Assembly: GCF_024160145.1 (NCBI RefSeq)
Contig: NZ_JAMYWQ010000047.1
Span: 1-33,153, forward strand
Origin: Serratia nevei
Lineage (GTDB): Bacteria > Pseudomonadota > Gammaproteobacteria > Enterobacterales > Enterobacteriaceae
Length of the DNA: 33,153 bases
Direction of reading: 5' to 3'
Below are positions 8,972 through 16,676 of this stretch, in pieces. The notes beneath the pieces were generated by a model, which did not search any database, was not told the origin of the DNA, and was given only the letters and a program-made list of their open reading frames with translations. Made by a program: the position numbers and the translations under genes. Every line of letters starts with the position of its first letter. The stretch's first letter is position 1.

Positions 8972-9212
8972 CAATCAGTCTCCTTAATGTCTCTGCTGAG
9001 CTTTCAGTATAGGAGAACCGGCGCAGGCACTGTTAACCAACGCACAATCTCATCAGTTTGATTCGCACACCTAATATTTAGGGCTAATACTATTTCTACC
9101 GATGTTGGTCCTCTGACCAGCTGTCGTTCGGCTAACGTTGTTTCCCTGTTTCCACCGCCGACGCACGAGAGTTCACTCCCCGGCCAGGCGGCGTACTTCA
9201 TAAGGAACTGAT

Positions 9213-11057
9213 ATGGGCATCTTTAGCTATAAGGATCTGGACGAAAACGCATCAAAAGCGCTGTTTTCCGACGCCTTGGCCATCTCTACCTACGCTTACC
9301 ACAATATTGATAACGGCTTCGACGAAGGCTACCACCAGACCGGCTTCGGACTGGGCCTGCCGCTGACGCTGCTCACCGCGCTGATCGGCAGCACCCAATC
9401 ACAGGGCGGCCTGCCCGGCATTCCCTGGAACCCCGACTCCGAACAGGCGGCGCAAGACGCGCTGAACAATGCCGGTTGGTCGGTCATCAGCGCCGCGCAG
9501 CTCGGTTACGCCGGCAAAACCGATGCACGCGGCACCTACTACGGCGAGACCGCCGGTTACACCACCGCCCAGGCCGAGGTTCTGGGCAAATATGACAGCG
9601 AAGGCAATCTCACCGCCATTGGCATCTCATTTCGCGGCACCAGCGGCCCGCGCGAGTCGTTGATCGGCGATACCATCGGCGATGCGATTAACGATCTGCT
9701 GGCGGGCATCGGGCCGAAAGGCTACGCCGACGGTTACACGCTGAACGCCTTTGGCCAGCTGCTGGGCGACGTGGCGAAGTTCGCGCAGGCGCACGGGCTG
9801 AGCGGCGAAGACGTGGTGGTCAGCGGCCACAGCCTCGGCGGGCTGGCGGTCAACAGCATGGCGGCGCAGAGCGACGCCAACTGGGGCAGCTTCTACGCGC
9901 AGTCCAACTATGTCGCCTTTGCCTCACCGACCCAATATGAAGCCGGCGGCAAAGTGATCAACATCGGCTATGAGAACGACCCGGTATTCCGTGTGCTCGA
10001 CGGCACCACGCTGACCGCGGCGTCGTTAGGCGTACACGATGCGCCCCATGCCTCCGCCACCAACAATATCGTCAACTTCAACGATCACTACGCATCAGGC
10101 GCCTGGAACCTGCTGCCGTTTTCCATTCTCAACGTGCCGACCTGGCTGTCGCACCTGCCGTTCTTCTATCAGGACGGTTTGATGCGGGTGCTGAACTCCG
10201 AGTTTTATTCGCTGACCGACAAGGACTCGACCATCATCGTCTCCAACCTGTCGAACGTGACGCGCGGCAATACCTGGGTGGAAGATCTGAACCGCAACGC
10301 GGAAACGCACAGCGGGCCAACGTTTATCATCGGCAGCGACGGCAATGATTTGATCAAGGGCGGCAAAGGCAACGACTACCTCGAGGGCCGCGACGGCGAC
10401 GATATTTTCCGCGATGCCGGCGGCTATAACCTGATCGTCGGCGGCAAAGGCCACAATATCTTCGATACCCAACAGGCGCTGAAAAACACCGAGGTCGCCT
10501 ACGACGGCAACACGCTTTACCTGCGCGACGCCAAAGGCGGCATTACGCTGGCGGACGACATCGCTACCCTGCGCAGCAAAGAAACCTCCTGGTTGATTTT
10601 CAACAAAGAGGTGGATCATCAGGTGACCGCCGCCGGATTGAAATCGGATGCAGGCCTCAAAGCCTATGCCGCCGCCACCACCGGCGGCGACGGCGATGAC
10701 GTCCTGCTGGCTCGCAGCCACGACGCCTGGCTGTTCGGCAACGCCGGCAACGACACGCTGATCGGCCACGCCGGCGGTAACCTGACCTTCGTCGGCGGCA
10801 GCGGCGATGACATCCTGAAGAGCGTCGGCAACGGCAATACCTTCCTGTTCAGCGGCGATTTTGGCCGCGACCAGCTGTATGGCTTCAACGCCACCGATAA
10901 GCTGGTGTTTATCGGCACCGAGGGTGCCAGCGGAAACATCCGCGACTACGCCACGCAGCAAAACGACGATCTGGTGCTGGCCTTCGGCCACAGCCAGGTC
11001 ACGCTGATCGGCGTCTCGCTCGATCACTTCAACACCGATCAGGTGGTGTTGGCCTAA
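9213..11057 (+). CDS. lipA: Extracellular lipase LipA (family I.3, RTX, type I secreted)
   Basis: Secreted triacylglycerol lipase of 614 residues without an N-terminal signal peptide, matching the S. marcescens LipA type exported by an ABC (Lip) transporter. The nucleophile is Ser207 in GHSLGG; Asp256 (YENDPV) and His314 (SHLPFF) complete the triad (206/255/313 when Met is not counted). Ca-binding RTX nonapeptides form two blocks: from about residue 374 (GSDGNDLIKGGKGNDYLEG, then GRDGDDIF) and from about 491 (GGDGDDVL, GNAGNDTLIG, GGSGDDIL). The hydrophobic C-terminus DQVVLA fits a type I secretion signal. AAGGA lies before the ATG. No transporter gene is nearby, so export must use a distant system. 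It lies between sodC and ydhF, which are neighbours in E. coli. Confidence 0.96.
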   Translation: MGIFSYKDLDENASKALFSDALAISTYAYHNIDNGFDEGYHQTGFGLGLPLTLLTALIGSTQSQGGLPGIPWNPDSEQAAQDALNNAGWSVISAAQLGYAGKTDARGTYYGETAGYTTAQAEVLGKYDSEGNLTAIGISFRGTSGPRESLIGDTIGDAINDLLAGIGPKGYADGYTLNAFGQLLGDVAKFAQAHGLSGEDVVVSGHSLGGLAVNSMAAQSDANWGSFYAQSNYVAFASPTQYEAGGKVINIGYENDPVFRVLDGTTLTAASLGVHDAPHASATNNIVNFNDHYASGAWNLLPFSILNVPTWLSHLPFFYQDGLMRVLNSEFYSLTDKDSTIIVSNLSNVTRGNTWVEDLNRNAETHSGPTFIIGSDGNDLIKGGKGNDYLEGRDGDDIFRDAGGYNLIVGGKGHNIFDTQQALKNTEVAYDGNTLYLRDAKGGITLADDIATLRSKETSWLIFNKEVDHQVTAAGLKSDAGLKAYAAATTGGDGDDVLLARSHDAWLFGNAGNDTLIGHAGGNLTFVGGSGDDILKSVGNGNTFLFSGDFGRDQLYGFNATDKLVFIGTEGASGNIRDYATQQNDDLVLAFGHSQVTLIGVSLDHFNTDQVVLA

Positions 11058-11067
11058 AGATCGGCGT

Positions 11068-11100
11068 AAAAAAAGCCGGGCGCTGTCGCCGCCCGGCTTT
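11068..11100 (-). terminator. Terminator between lipA and ydhF
   Basis: A 10-bp stem AAAGCCGGGC / GCCCGGCTTT with a 9-nt loop. On the minus strand it ends in seven T residues, suiting ydhF. On the plus strand the tail is CTTTCCTC, so lipA may be terminated less efficiently. Confidence 0.8.
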
Positions 11101-11117
11101 CCTCTCTCTGCTCCGCC

Positions 11118-12014
11118 TTAAGGCACGTCATACCCCAGCGCCGCCTTGCGAATGCGGAACCATTGCTGGCGGTTCAACACCAGTTTCTGCGCCTTCAGCG
11201 CCGAACGCACCCGCTCAATCTTGCCGGAGCCGATAATCGGCAGCGGCGACGACGGCAGGCGCATCACCCAGGCGTACACCACCTGCTCGATGCTCTCGGC
11301 ACCGATCTCCTGCGCCACCCGCTGCAGCTCGTCGCGCAGCGGCTGGAACTCGGCGTCGTTGAACAGGCGCCCGCCCCCCAGGCAGGACCAGGCCATCGGC
11401 TTGATGCGCAGTTGCTGGCACTGGTCGAGCGTGCCGTCGAGAATGGCCGGTTGGTGAATCGGCGAGATCTCCACCTGGTTGGTCGCCAGCGTGAACGGCA
11501 GGCGCGACTGCAATAGCTGGAACTGCGCGGGCGTAAAGTTGGAGACGCCGAAATGGCGCACCTTGCCGCTTTTGTGCAGCGCAACGAAGGCTTCGGCCAC
11601 GTCGTCGGCGTCCATCAACGGATCCGGCCGGTGGATCAGCAGCAGATCGAGGTAGTCGGTATGCAGATGGCGCAGCGATTGTTCCGCGCTCTGCACGATA
11701 TGATCGCGGTCGGTAATGTAGTGGCCGATCGGGTTGCCGGGCTTGGCGGTGGTGGCGATGCCGCACTTGGTCACCAGCTCCAGCGACTGGCGCAGCGCCG
11801 GCTTCAGGCGCAGCGCGTCGCCAAACGCCTGTTCGCAGGCATAGCCGCCGTAGATATCCGCGTGATCGGCGGTAGTAACGCCCAGTTCGACATGCTGTTC
11901 GATGAACGTCAGCAGCTGCTGCGGCGACATGCCCCACTCCATCAACCGCCAGTAACCGCAAATCATGCGGGAAAATTCAGGCCCCTGCGGCGCGAGACGA
12001 ATACGTTCTACCAT
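11118..12014 (-). CDS. ydhF: Aldo/keto reductase YdhF
   Basis: Predicted cytoplasmic NADPH-dependent aldo/keto reductase of 298 residues (E. coli YdhF has the same length). Family features include the catalytic Asp/Tyr region TTADHADIYGGYACEQAFGDAL, the Lys in LVTKCGI, HLHTDYLDLLLIHRPDPLMD, the KVRHFGVSNF block, and the C-terminal cofactor segment LPIIGSGKIERVRSAL. No physiological substrate is established. It is on the minus strand and ends toward lipA at a hairpin terminator. ydhL lies 99 bp upstream, as in E. coli. Confidence 0.93.
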   Translation of the reverse strand: MVERIRLAPQGPEFSRMICGYWRLMEWGMSPQQLLTFIEQHVELGVTTADHADIYGGYACEQAFGDALRLKPALRQSLELVTKCGIATTAKPGNPIGHYITDRDHIVQSAEQSLRHLHTDYLDLLLIHRPDPLMDADDVAEAFVALHKSGKVRHFGVSNFTPAQFQLLQSRLPFTLATNQVEISPIHQPAILDGTLDQCQQLRIKPMAWSCLGGGRLFNDAEFQPLRDELQRVAQEIGAESIEQVVYAWVMRLPSSPLPIIGSGKIERVRSALKAQKLVLNRQQWFRIRKAALGYDVP

Positions 12015-12113
12015 TGCGAAAACCTCATGACATTAGTTGTCAGCCAGCATACACAAGCCAGCGAGGCACAGGGAAGCGCTAAGCCGCACGAACGTGCGGC
12101 AGATCAGGAAAGG

Positions 12114-12353
12114 TTAAAACAGCGACGGCTGTTCCGGCAGCGGCTCGTCGGGGGCCTTATTGGCGCGCTGCAGGCGCAGGAAGCGTTGGCGGCACAGGCG
12201 CAGTACCTCGCGTTTTTGCGCGTCGCTCATGTTCATCCAGCCGAAGCGCTCCTCGCGGCTGCGCAGGCAGCCACGGCAGAATCCACGATCGTCGGCCTGG
12301 CAAATGCCGCGACACGGGCTGGGGATGTCGAAAAATTCAAGCTGCTGCGCCAC
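12114..12353 (-). CDS. ydhL: DUF1289 small cysteine-rich protein YdhL
   Basis: A 79-residue protein of unknown function. It has the DUF1289 four-cysteine pattern: CRGIC then CRGCLRS, suggesting a bound metal. The remainder is helical and basic (MSDAQKREVLRLCRQRFLRLQ). The start is GTG at 12353 with AGGAGG about 5 nt upstream. The LysR gene ends 21 bp before it on the same strand, so the two may be co-transcribed. In E. coli ydhL lies directly next to nemR; here about 3.6 kb separates them. Confidence 0.9.
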   Translation of the reverse strand: MAQQLEFFDIPSPCRGICQADDRGFCRGCLRSREERFGWMNMSDAQKREVLRLCRQRFLRLQRANKAPDEPLPEQPSLF

Positions 12354-12374
12354 GGGGCCTCCTGCATTCTCTTG

Positions 12375-13304
12375 CTAATTGAAGACGCCATCGCCGCCGC
12401 TGGCAAGTCCCTTTTCGCCACGGCGGCGAAAATAGTCGCGCAAATAGCGCAGCGCCTGGCGGCTTTTCTCCGGCACGTTACGCTCGAGCGTCAGCGCGTG
12501 CAGCCGCAGCGGCGCCGGCCGCCACTCCGGCAACAGCAGCAACAGCTCGCCGCGCTGCAGCTCGTCACCAATTTCATACAGAGGCTGAATGGAAATGCCC
12601 AGCCCGGCGCGGGTAAAGGCCCGCATCACGTTCATGCTCTCGCTGACGATCTGCCCTTCCGCCAGCCGCAGTTTAACCTGCTGACCGGACTGGTGCAGCA
12701 AGTCCAGATGGGCCCCGCTGTAACCGCTGGAGATCCAGCGGTGCTGCACCAAATCCTGCGGTTTTTCCGGCACCCCATGCTGGCTGAGGTAACGCGGCGC
12801 GGCGCACAGCACCATCGGCCACGCCGTCAGCGGGTGCGCAATCATATTGGCGTCCGCCAGCTGCCGGTTGGCCCGCAGCGCAATGTCAACCCGTTGCTCT
12901 ATCATATCGACGATGCGATCGTCCGCCAGCACCCGCAGCGTCAGCTTGGGATGCGCCTGCAACAGCGGCGACAACGCCTCCGCCAACGAACGGCCGCCGA
13001 TCCCGACCGGGGTGGCGATGCGCAGCTCGCCCACCAGCGTATCCCGCAGCTCCGCCAACCGCTGTTCCGCCAGCTGCGCCTGTTGCAGCATGGCCTCGCA
13101 GCCGGGATAAAACGCTGCCCCCGCCTCGGTCAGCGCCAGACGGCGGGTGGAACGGTGCAACAGCGGCACCCCGAGCGCCTTTTCCAGCGAGCGCATGTGC
13201 TGGCTGACCGCCGACGGCGTCATGCCCAGCCGCCGCGCCGCGCCGGCCAGCGATCCCTCCGCCACCACGGTGGCGAACACCGCCATTCGATTGAGTTTAT
13301 CCAC
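12375..13304 (-). CDS. LysR-family transcriptional regulator
   Basis: A 309-residue LysR-type regulator. The winged helix-turn-helix is at residues about 4-62 (FATVVAEGSLAGAARRLGMT, then SAVSQHMRSLEKALGVPLL), followed by a type 2 periplasmic-binding-like effector domain (ELRIATPVGIGG onward). The RRLALTEAG stretch ends the HTH module. The organisation resembles the AaeR/CrgA-like group, which often control a divergent oxidoreductase. The start is GTG at 13304 with no strong Shine-Dalgarno. It is divergent from the NAD(P)-binding gene at 13444 across about 140 bp, the classic LysR target geometry; regulation of that gene is inference. This gene is absent from the E. coli order here. Confidence 0.9.
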   Translation of the reverse strand: MDKLNRMAVFATVVAEGSLAGAARRLGMTPSAVSQHMRSLEKALGVPLLHRSTRRLALTEAGAAFYPGCEAMLQQAQLAEQRLAELRDTLVGELRIATPVGIGGRSLAEALSPLLQAHPKLTLRVLADDRIVDMIEQRVDIALRANRQLADANMIAHPLTAWPMVLCAAPRYLSQHGVPEKPQDLVQHRWISSGYSGAHLDLLHQSGQQVKLRLAEGQIVSESMNVMRAFTRAGLGISIQPLYEIGDELQRGELLLLLPEWRPAPLRLHALTLERNVPEKSRQALRYLRDYFRRRGEKGLASGGDGVFN

Positions 13305-13443
13305 GATTATGAAGTTTTACTTAATCAAGAAAGCATGAATATGGCACTAATCGCGGCTATTGTTAAGGACTAGAGTAGAACCCACGCAGCAGGCACAGCG
13401 GCCTGCCTCACGATATTGAACCCATCCCCGAAGGAGCATGCAG

Positions 13444-14085
13444 ATGAAAGTAGCCATTATTGGAGCAACCGGTTTTGTTGGCCGCCGCGTAGTGGATGAA
13501 GCGCTGGCGCGCGGCATTCAGGTGACGGCGATCGCCCGCCAGAAAAAAGATTTGCCGCAACACGCCAACCTGACCGTCGCGCTGGGCGACGTCGCCGATA
13601 CCGCCTGGCTGGCGGGACAATTGCGCGGCCAGGATGCGGTGATCAGCGCCTACAACCCCGGCTGGGGCGAAGACAACCTGTATGAGAAGACCGCCCGCGG
13701 CGCTCAGCAGATCCTTACCGCGGTCGAACAGGCCGGCGTCAAGCGCCTGCTGGTGGTCGGCGGTGCCGGCAGCCTGGAAGTGGCGCCGGGCGTTGAACTG
13801 GTGGATACGCCGCAGTTCCCGGAAAATATCCGCCCCGGTGCGCAGGCGGTACGCGAGCTGCGCAACAAGCTGCGCAATGAATCGGCGCTCGACTGGACCT
13901 ATCTCTCGCCGGCGGCGCTGCTGGAGCCGGGCAAACGCACCGGCCAGTTCCGTCTCGGCACCACCCAACTGCTGATGAACGGCGAGGCGCCGGCCAGCAT
14001 TTCAGTGGAAGATCTGGCGGTCGCTATCGTCGATGAGATTGAAAAACCCCAGTTTATTCGCGCGCAGTTCACCGCCGCCTATTAA
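13444..14085 (+). CDS. NAD(P)-binding atypical SDR protein (NmrA/YwnB-like)
   Basis: A 213-residue Rossmann-fold protein of the NAD(P)-binding (PF13460-like) group. The N-terminal MKVAIIGATGFVGRRVVDEAL carries the GxxGxxG dinucleotide motif. VALGDVADTAWLAGQLRGQDAVISAYNPG and VKRLLVVGGAGSLEV follow in the usual order, and LDWTYLSPAALLEPG is characteristic of the family. It probably acts as a reductase or redox sensor; no substrate can be assigned. An ATG at 13438 is only 1 nt from the AAGGAG at 13431-13436, whereas ATG at 13444 is 7 nt away, so the latter is chosen. It is divergent from the LysR gene and ends at a strong hairpin before eptA. Confidence 0.88.
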   Translation: MKVAIIGATGFVGRRVVDEALARGIQVTAIARQKKDLPQHANLTVALGDVADTAWLAGQLRGQDAVISAYNPGWGEDNLYEKTARGAQQILTAVEQAGVKRLLVVGGAGSLEVAPGVELVDTPQFPENIRPGAQAVRELRNKLRNESALDWTYLSPAALLEPGKRTGQFRLGTTQLLMNGEAPASISVEDLAVAIVDEIEKPQFIRAQFTAAY

Positions 14086-14095
14086 TCTGCCTTGT

Positions 14096-14121
14096 CGCCA
14101 GGCCGCCCGGCCTGGCGTTTT
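14096..14121 (+). terminator. Intrinsic terminator after the NAD(P)-binding gene
   Basis: A 9-bp stem CGCCAGGCC / GGCCTGGCG with a 4-nt loop followed by TTTT. It separates this gene from eptA, which therefore likely has its own promoter. Confidence 0.75.
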
Positions 14122-14153
14122 CCCCGCATTATCCGCCGCCAGTATTCTGAATT

Positions 14154-14170
14154 TCTAAGGTTTTCTTAAG
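14154..14170 (+). promoter_or_regulatory. Candidate PmrA (BasR) box upstream of eptA
   Basis: TCTAAG-GTTTT-CTTAAG is a direct repeat with 5-bp spacing. The PmrA consensus is (C/T)TTAA(G/T)-N5-(C/T)TTAA(G/T); halves match 5/6 and 6/6. A possible -10, CATTAT at 14193-14198, lies 22 bp past the box. eptA (pmrC) is a canonical PmrA target in enterics. Confidence 0.7.
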
Positions 14171-14217
14171 TTTCATCCGGTAGATTTCAAGGCATTATCT
14201 CCTCTCAGGATCCAGAT

Positions 14218-15861
14218 TTGACAATGTGGTTACGCCAACGCTTACAGTGCACCAGCCTCGGTTTTATCCTCGCCACCGCCCTGTTCTTCACGCTGTTTCA
14301 AAACGCGTTATTTCTGCACCGCGCCTGGTCGTATATCACCTTCGATAGCGTCCACAGAGTAATTTTCGCCGCCAGCATGCCGGTGGTGATCTTCTGTGCG
14401 CTGAATATCATCTTCAGCGTGTTGAGCGTGCCCTACCTGCGCAAGCCGCTGGTCATCTTGTTGCTACTCGGCAGCGCCGCAGCCAACTATTTCATGTACA
14501 GCTATGGCGTGGTGATCGACGGCAACATGATACAAAACGCCTTCGAAACCAACGCTCAGGAAGCAACGGCGCTGCTGACGCCGCGCATGGGATTGTGGCT
14601 GGCGCTGCTCGGCGTTCTGCCGGCGGTGGCGGTCTGCTTCACCCATATTCGCCAGACCCGCCCCTGGTGGTACATGGTCGGGCTGCGCGCCGCCAACGTC
14701 ATGCTGTCGCTGGTGGTGATCCTGATCGTCGCCGCGCTGTTCTACAAAGACTACGCTTCGCTGATCCGCAACAATAAAAGCGTGGTGAAGATGTTGACGC
14801 CTTCCAACTTCGTCGCCGGCACGATCAAGTTTACCGAGCAGCATTACATCACCCGCAATCTGCCGCTGGTGAAGATCGGTGAAGACGCGCGCAAAGGGCC
14901 GCTGATCGCCGGGCAAGCCAAGAAAACGCTGGTGATCCTGGTGGTGGGCGAAACCGCCCGCGCCGAAAACTTCTCCCTCGGCGGCTACGCGCGCGAAACC
15001 AACCCGCGCCTGAAGCAGGACGACGTGGTCTACTTCAAGAACGCCAGCGCTTGCGGCACCGAGACGGCGATCTCCGTACCCTGCATGTTCTCCAACATGC
15101 CGCGCAGGGAGTACGACGCTCCCCTGGCGGCGCACCAGGAGGGCATGCTCGACGTGCTGGCGCATGCCGGCGTCAACGTGTTGTGGCGCGATAACGACGG
15201 CGGCTGCAAAGGCGCCTGCGACCGAGTGCCGCACCTCGACATGACCAAATTGAAACTGCCGCAGGACTGCGACGGCGAAGTGTGCATGGATAACGTGTTG
15301 CTGTACAAACTGAACGACTACATCAGCAGCCTGAAAGACGACGGCGTGATCGTGCTGCACCAGATGGGCAGCCACGGCCCGGCTTATTACCGCCGCAGCA
15401 CACCAGAATTCCAGCGCTTTTCGCCGACCTGCAACAGCAATCAGATTCAGGATTGCAGCCATGAGCAGCTGGTGAACACCTACGACAACACCATCCTGTA
15501 TACCGACGCGATGCTCGATGCCACCATCAGGCTGCTGCAGCAGTATGACGACCGCTTCAATACCGCGCTGGTCTATTTGTCCGATCACGGCGAGTCGCTG
15601 GGGGAAAACGGCATGTACCTGCACGGCACGCCTTATGTCTTCGCGCCGAGCCAGCAAACGCACGTGCCTTTCCTGATGTGGATGTCGGCCGACTATCAGC
15701 GCAACTTCGGCATCGATCGCCAGTGCCTGAACATGCTGGCGGCAAAGGACGAGGTGTCGCAGGACAACCTGTTCCACACCCTGCTGGGCATGCTGAACGT
15801 ACAAACCCGCGAATATCAATCCCGGCTGGATATCCTGCAGCGTTGCCGCAACGCGGCGTAA
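14218..15861 (+). CDS. eptA: Lipid A phosphoethanolamine transferase EptA
   Basis: Inner-membrane enzyme that moves phosphoethanolamine from phosphatidylethanolamine to lipid A phosphate, lowering negative charge and polymyxin binding. The 547-residue product has the E. coli EptA length. Five N-terminal membrane spans occupy about residues 12-180. The periplasmic alkaline-phosphatase-like domain holds the metal site VGETARAENFSLGGY, the nucleophile in CGTETAISVPCMF (Thr283 from this start), WRDNDGGCKGACDRVPH, HQMGSHGPAYY and YLSDHGESLGENG. Paired cysteines match the family disulfides. The start may be TTG at 14218 (7 nt after AGGA) or ATG at 14224 (13 nt after it). It has its own PmrA-like box and terminator. 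The gene is at another locus in E. coli. Confidence 0.95.
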   Translation: MTMWLRQRLQCTSLGFILATALFFTLFQNALFLHRAWSYITFDSVHRVIFAASMPVVIFCALNIIFSVLSVPYLRKPLVILLLLGSAAANYFMYSYGVVIDGNMIQNAFETNAQEATALLTPRMGLWLALLGVLPAVAVCFTHIRQTRPWWYMVGLRAANVMLSLVVILIVAALFYKDYASLIRNNKSVVKMLTPSNFVAGTIKFTEQHYITRNLPLVKIGEDARKGPLIAGQAKKTLVILVVGETARAENFSLGGYARETNPRLKQDDVVYFKNASACGTETAISVPCMFSNMPRREYDAPLAAHQEGMLDVLAHAGVNVLWRDNDGGCKGACDRVPHLDMTKLKLPQDCDGEVCMDNVLLYKLNDYISSLKDDGVIVLHQMGSHGPAYYRRSTPEFQRFSPTCNSNQIQDCSHEQLVNTYDNTILYTDAMLDATIRLLQQYDDRFNTALVYLSDHGESLGENGMYLHGTPYVFAPSQQTHVPFLMWMSADYQRNFGIDRQCLNMLAAKDEVSQDNLFHTLLGMLNVQTREYQSRLDILQRCRNAA

Positions 15862-15905
15862 GCGCTTAACTTCCTCGTGCCGCTGGGGCACAATAGTTTG
15901 CAGAC

Positions 15906-15933
15906 AACCGGCGTTTTGTGCGCCGGTTTTTTT
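15906..15933 (+). terminator. Intrinsic terminator of eptA
   Basis: An 8-bp stem AACCGGCG / CGCCGGTT with a 7-nt loop followed by a T-run. It lies about 45 bp past the eptA stop. Confidence 0.85.
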
Positions 15934-15946
15934 ATTCCCATTGTCC

Positions 15947-15962
15947 TAGACCAATCGGTCTA
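15947..15962. promoter_or_regulatory. NemR operator upstream of nemR
   Basis: TAGACC-AATC-GGTCTA is a perfect 16-bp palindrome of the known NemR box form (TAGACC-N4-GGTCTA). TATTAT directly after it (15961-15966) could be the -10, which would put the transcription start within a few bases of the nemR ATG. Confidence 0.85.
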
Positions 15963-15979
15963 TTATGCTCGGCACCATG

Positions 15980-16585
15980 ATGACCAAATCAACGCATTGC
16001 AACGTGGACACACGTGAACATCTGCTCGCCACCGGCGAAACCCTCAGCCTGCGCCTGGGCTTTACCGGCATGGGGCTCAGCGAACTGCTGGCCACTGCGG
16101 GCGTGCCGAAAGGCTCGTTCTACCACTATTTCCGCTCGAAGGAAGCCTTCGGCGAAGCGATGTTGCAGCGCTATTTCGCGCATTATGATGCAGAAATGCA
16201 GGCGCTGTTTGCCGATAGGCACAGCGATGCCCGCCACCAGCTGCTCGGCTATTACGCCCAGGCCATCAGCTACCACTGCCGCAGCGAATGCCACAACGCC
16301 TGCCTGGCGGTGAAGCTTTCCGCCGAGGTGAGCGACCTGTCGGAACCGATGCGCCACGCGCTGGAAACGGGCACCGCTCGCGTGATTGGCCACCTGCAGG
16401 AGGCCATCGAGCGCGGTATCGCCGAAGGTTCGCTGTCGGTGGCCATGAGCCCGGCAGCGACCGCAGAGACGCTGTACTCACTGTGGCTCGGTGCCTCGCT
16501 GCGCGCCAAGATCCGCCGCTCGCTGGCGCCGTTGACCAGCGCGCTGGAAAGCATCGAGTTACTGCTGCGCCCGCCGCAGCCGTAA
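15980..16585 (+). CDS. nemR: TetR-family electrophile- and HOCl-responsive repressor NemR
   Basis: TetR-family repressor that releases DNA when its cysteines or lysine react with electrophiles, quinones, methylglyoxal or hypochlorite; in E. coli it represses nemRA-gloA. The 201-residue product (E. coli 199) has the N-terminal HTH in DTREHLLATGETLSLRLGF, GMGLSELLATAGVPKGSFYHYF and RSKEAFGEAML. Cysteines in YHCRSECHNACLAV are near the position of the E. coli redox Cys region. ATGs at 15965, 15977 and 15980 share the frame; 15965 lies against the operator, and 15980 fits the family N-terminus. No clear Shine-Dalgarno is visible, so a very short leader is possible. Confidence 0.92.
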   Translation: MTKSTHCNVDTREHLLATGETLSLRLGFTGMGLSELLATAGVPKGSFYHYFRSKEAFGEAMLQRYFAHYDAEMQALFADRHSDARHQLLGYYAQAISYHCRSECHNACLAVKLSAEVSDLSEPMRHALETGTARVIGHLQEAIERGIAEGSLSVAMSPAATAETLYSLWLGASLRAKIRRSLAPLTSALESIELLLRPPQP

Positions 16586-16643
16586 CGGCAACCGTCTATT
16601 TTTATTGATAAACGCAGTTCATGGTTTTTTTATCGCCCACCAC

Positions 16644-16658
16644 TAGACGACCAGTCTA
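16644..16658. promoter_or_regulatory. Second, variant NemR operator upstream of nemA
   Basis: TAGAC-GACCA-GTCTA is a 15-bp inverted repeat, one base shorter than the nemR operator and lacking the inner C/G pair. It lies 19-33 bp before the nemA ATG, and TATTAA (16656-16661) overlapping its end may be a -10. Confidence 0.65.
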
Positions 16659-16676
16659 TTAAATACAGGATGCACT

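Noticed and set aside
9004..9201. A 65-codon minus-strand frame upstream of lipA
   Set aside because: No similarity, no Shine-Dalgarno, and it occupies the likely promoter region of lipA and sodC.
11553..13373. A 606-codon plus-strand frame across ydhF, ydhL and the LysR gene
   Set aside because: It spans three well-supported minus-strand genes and has a His/Arg/Gln-rich low-complexity product.
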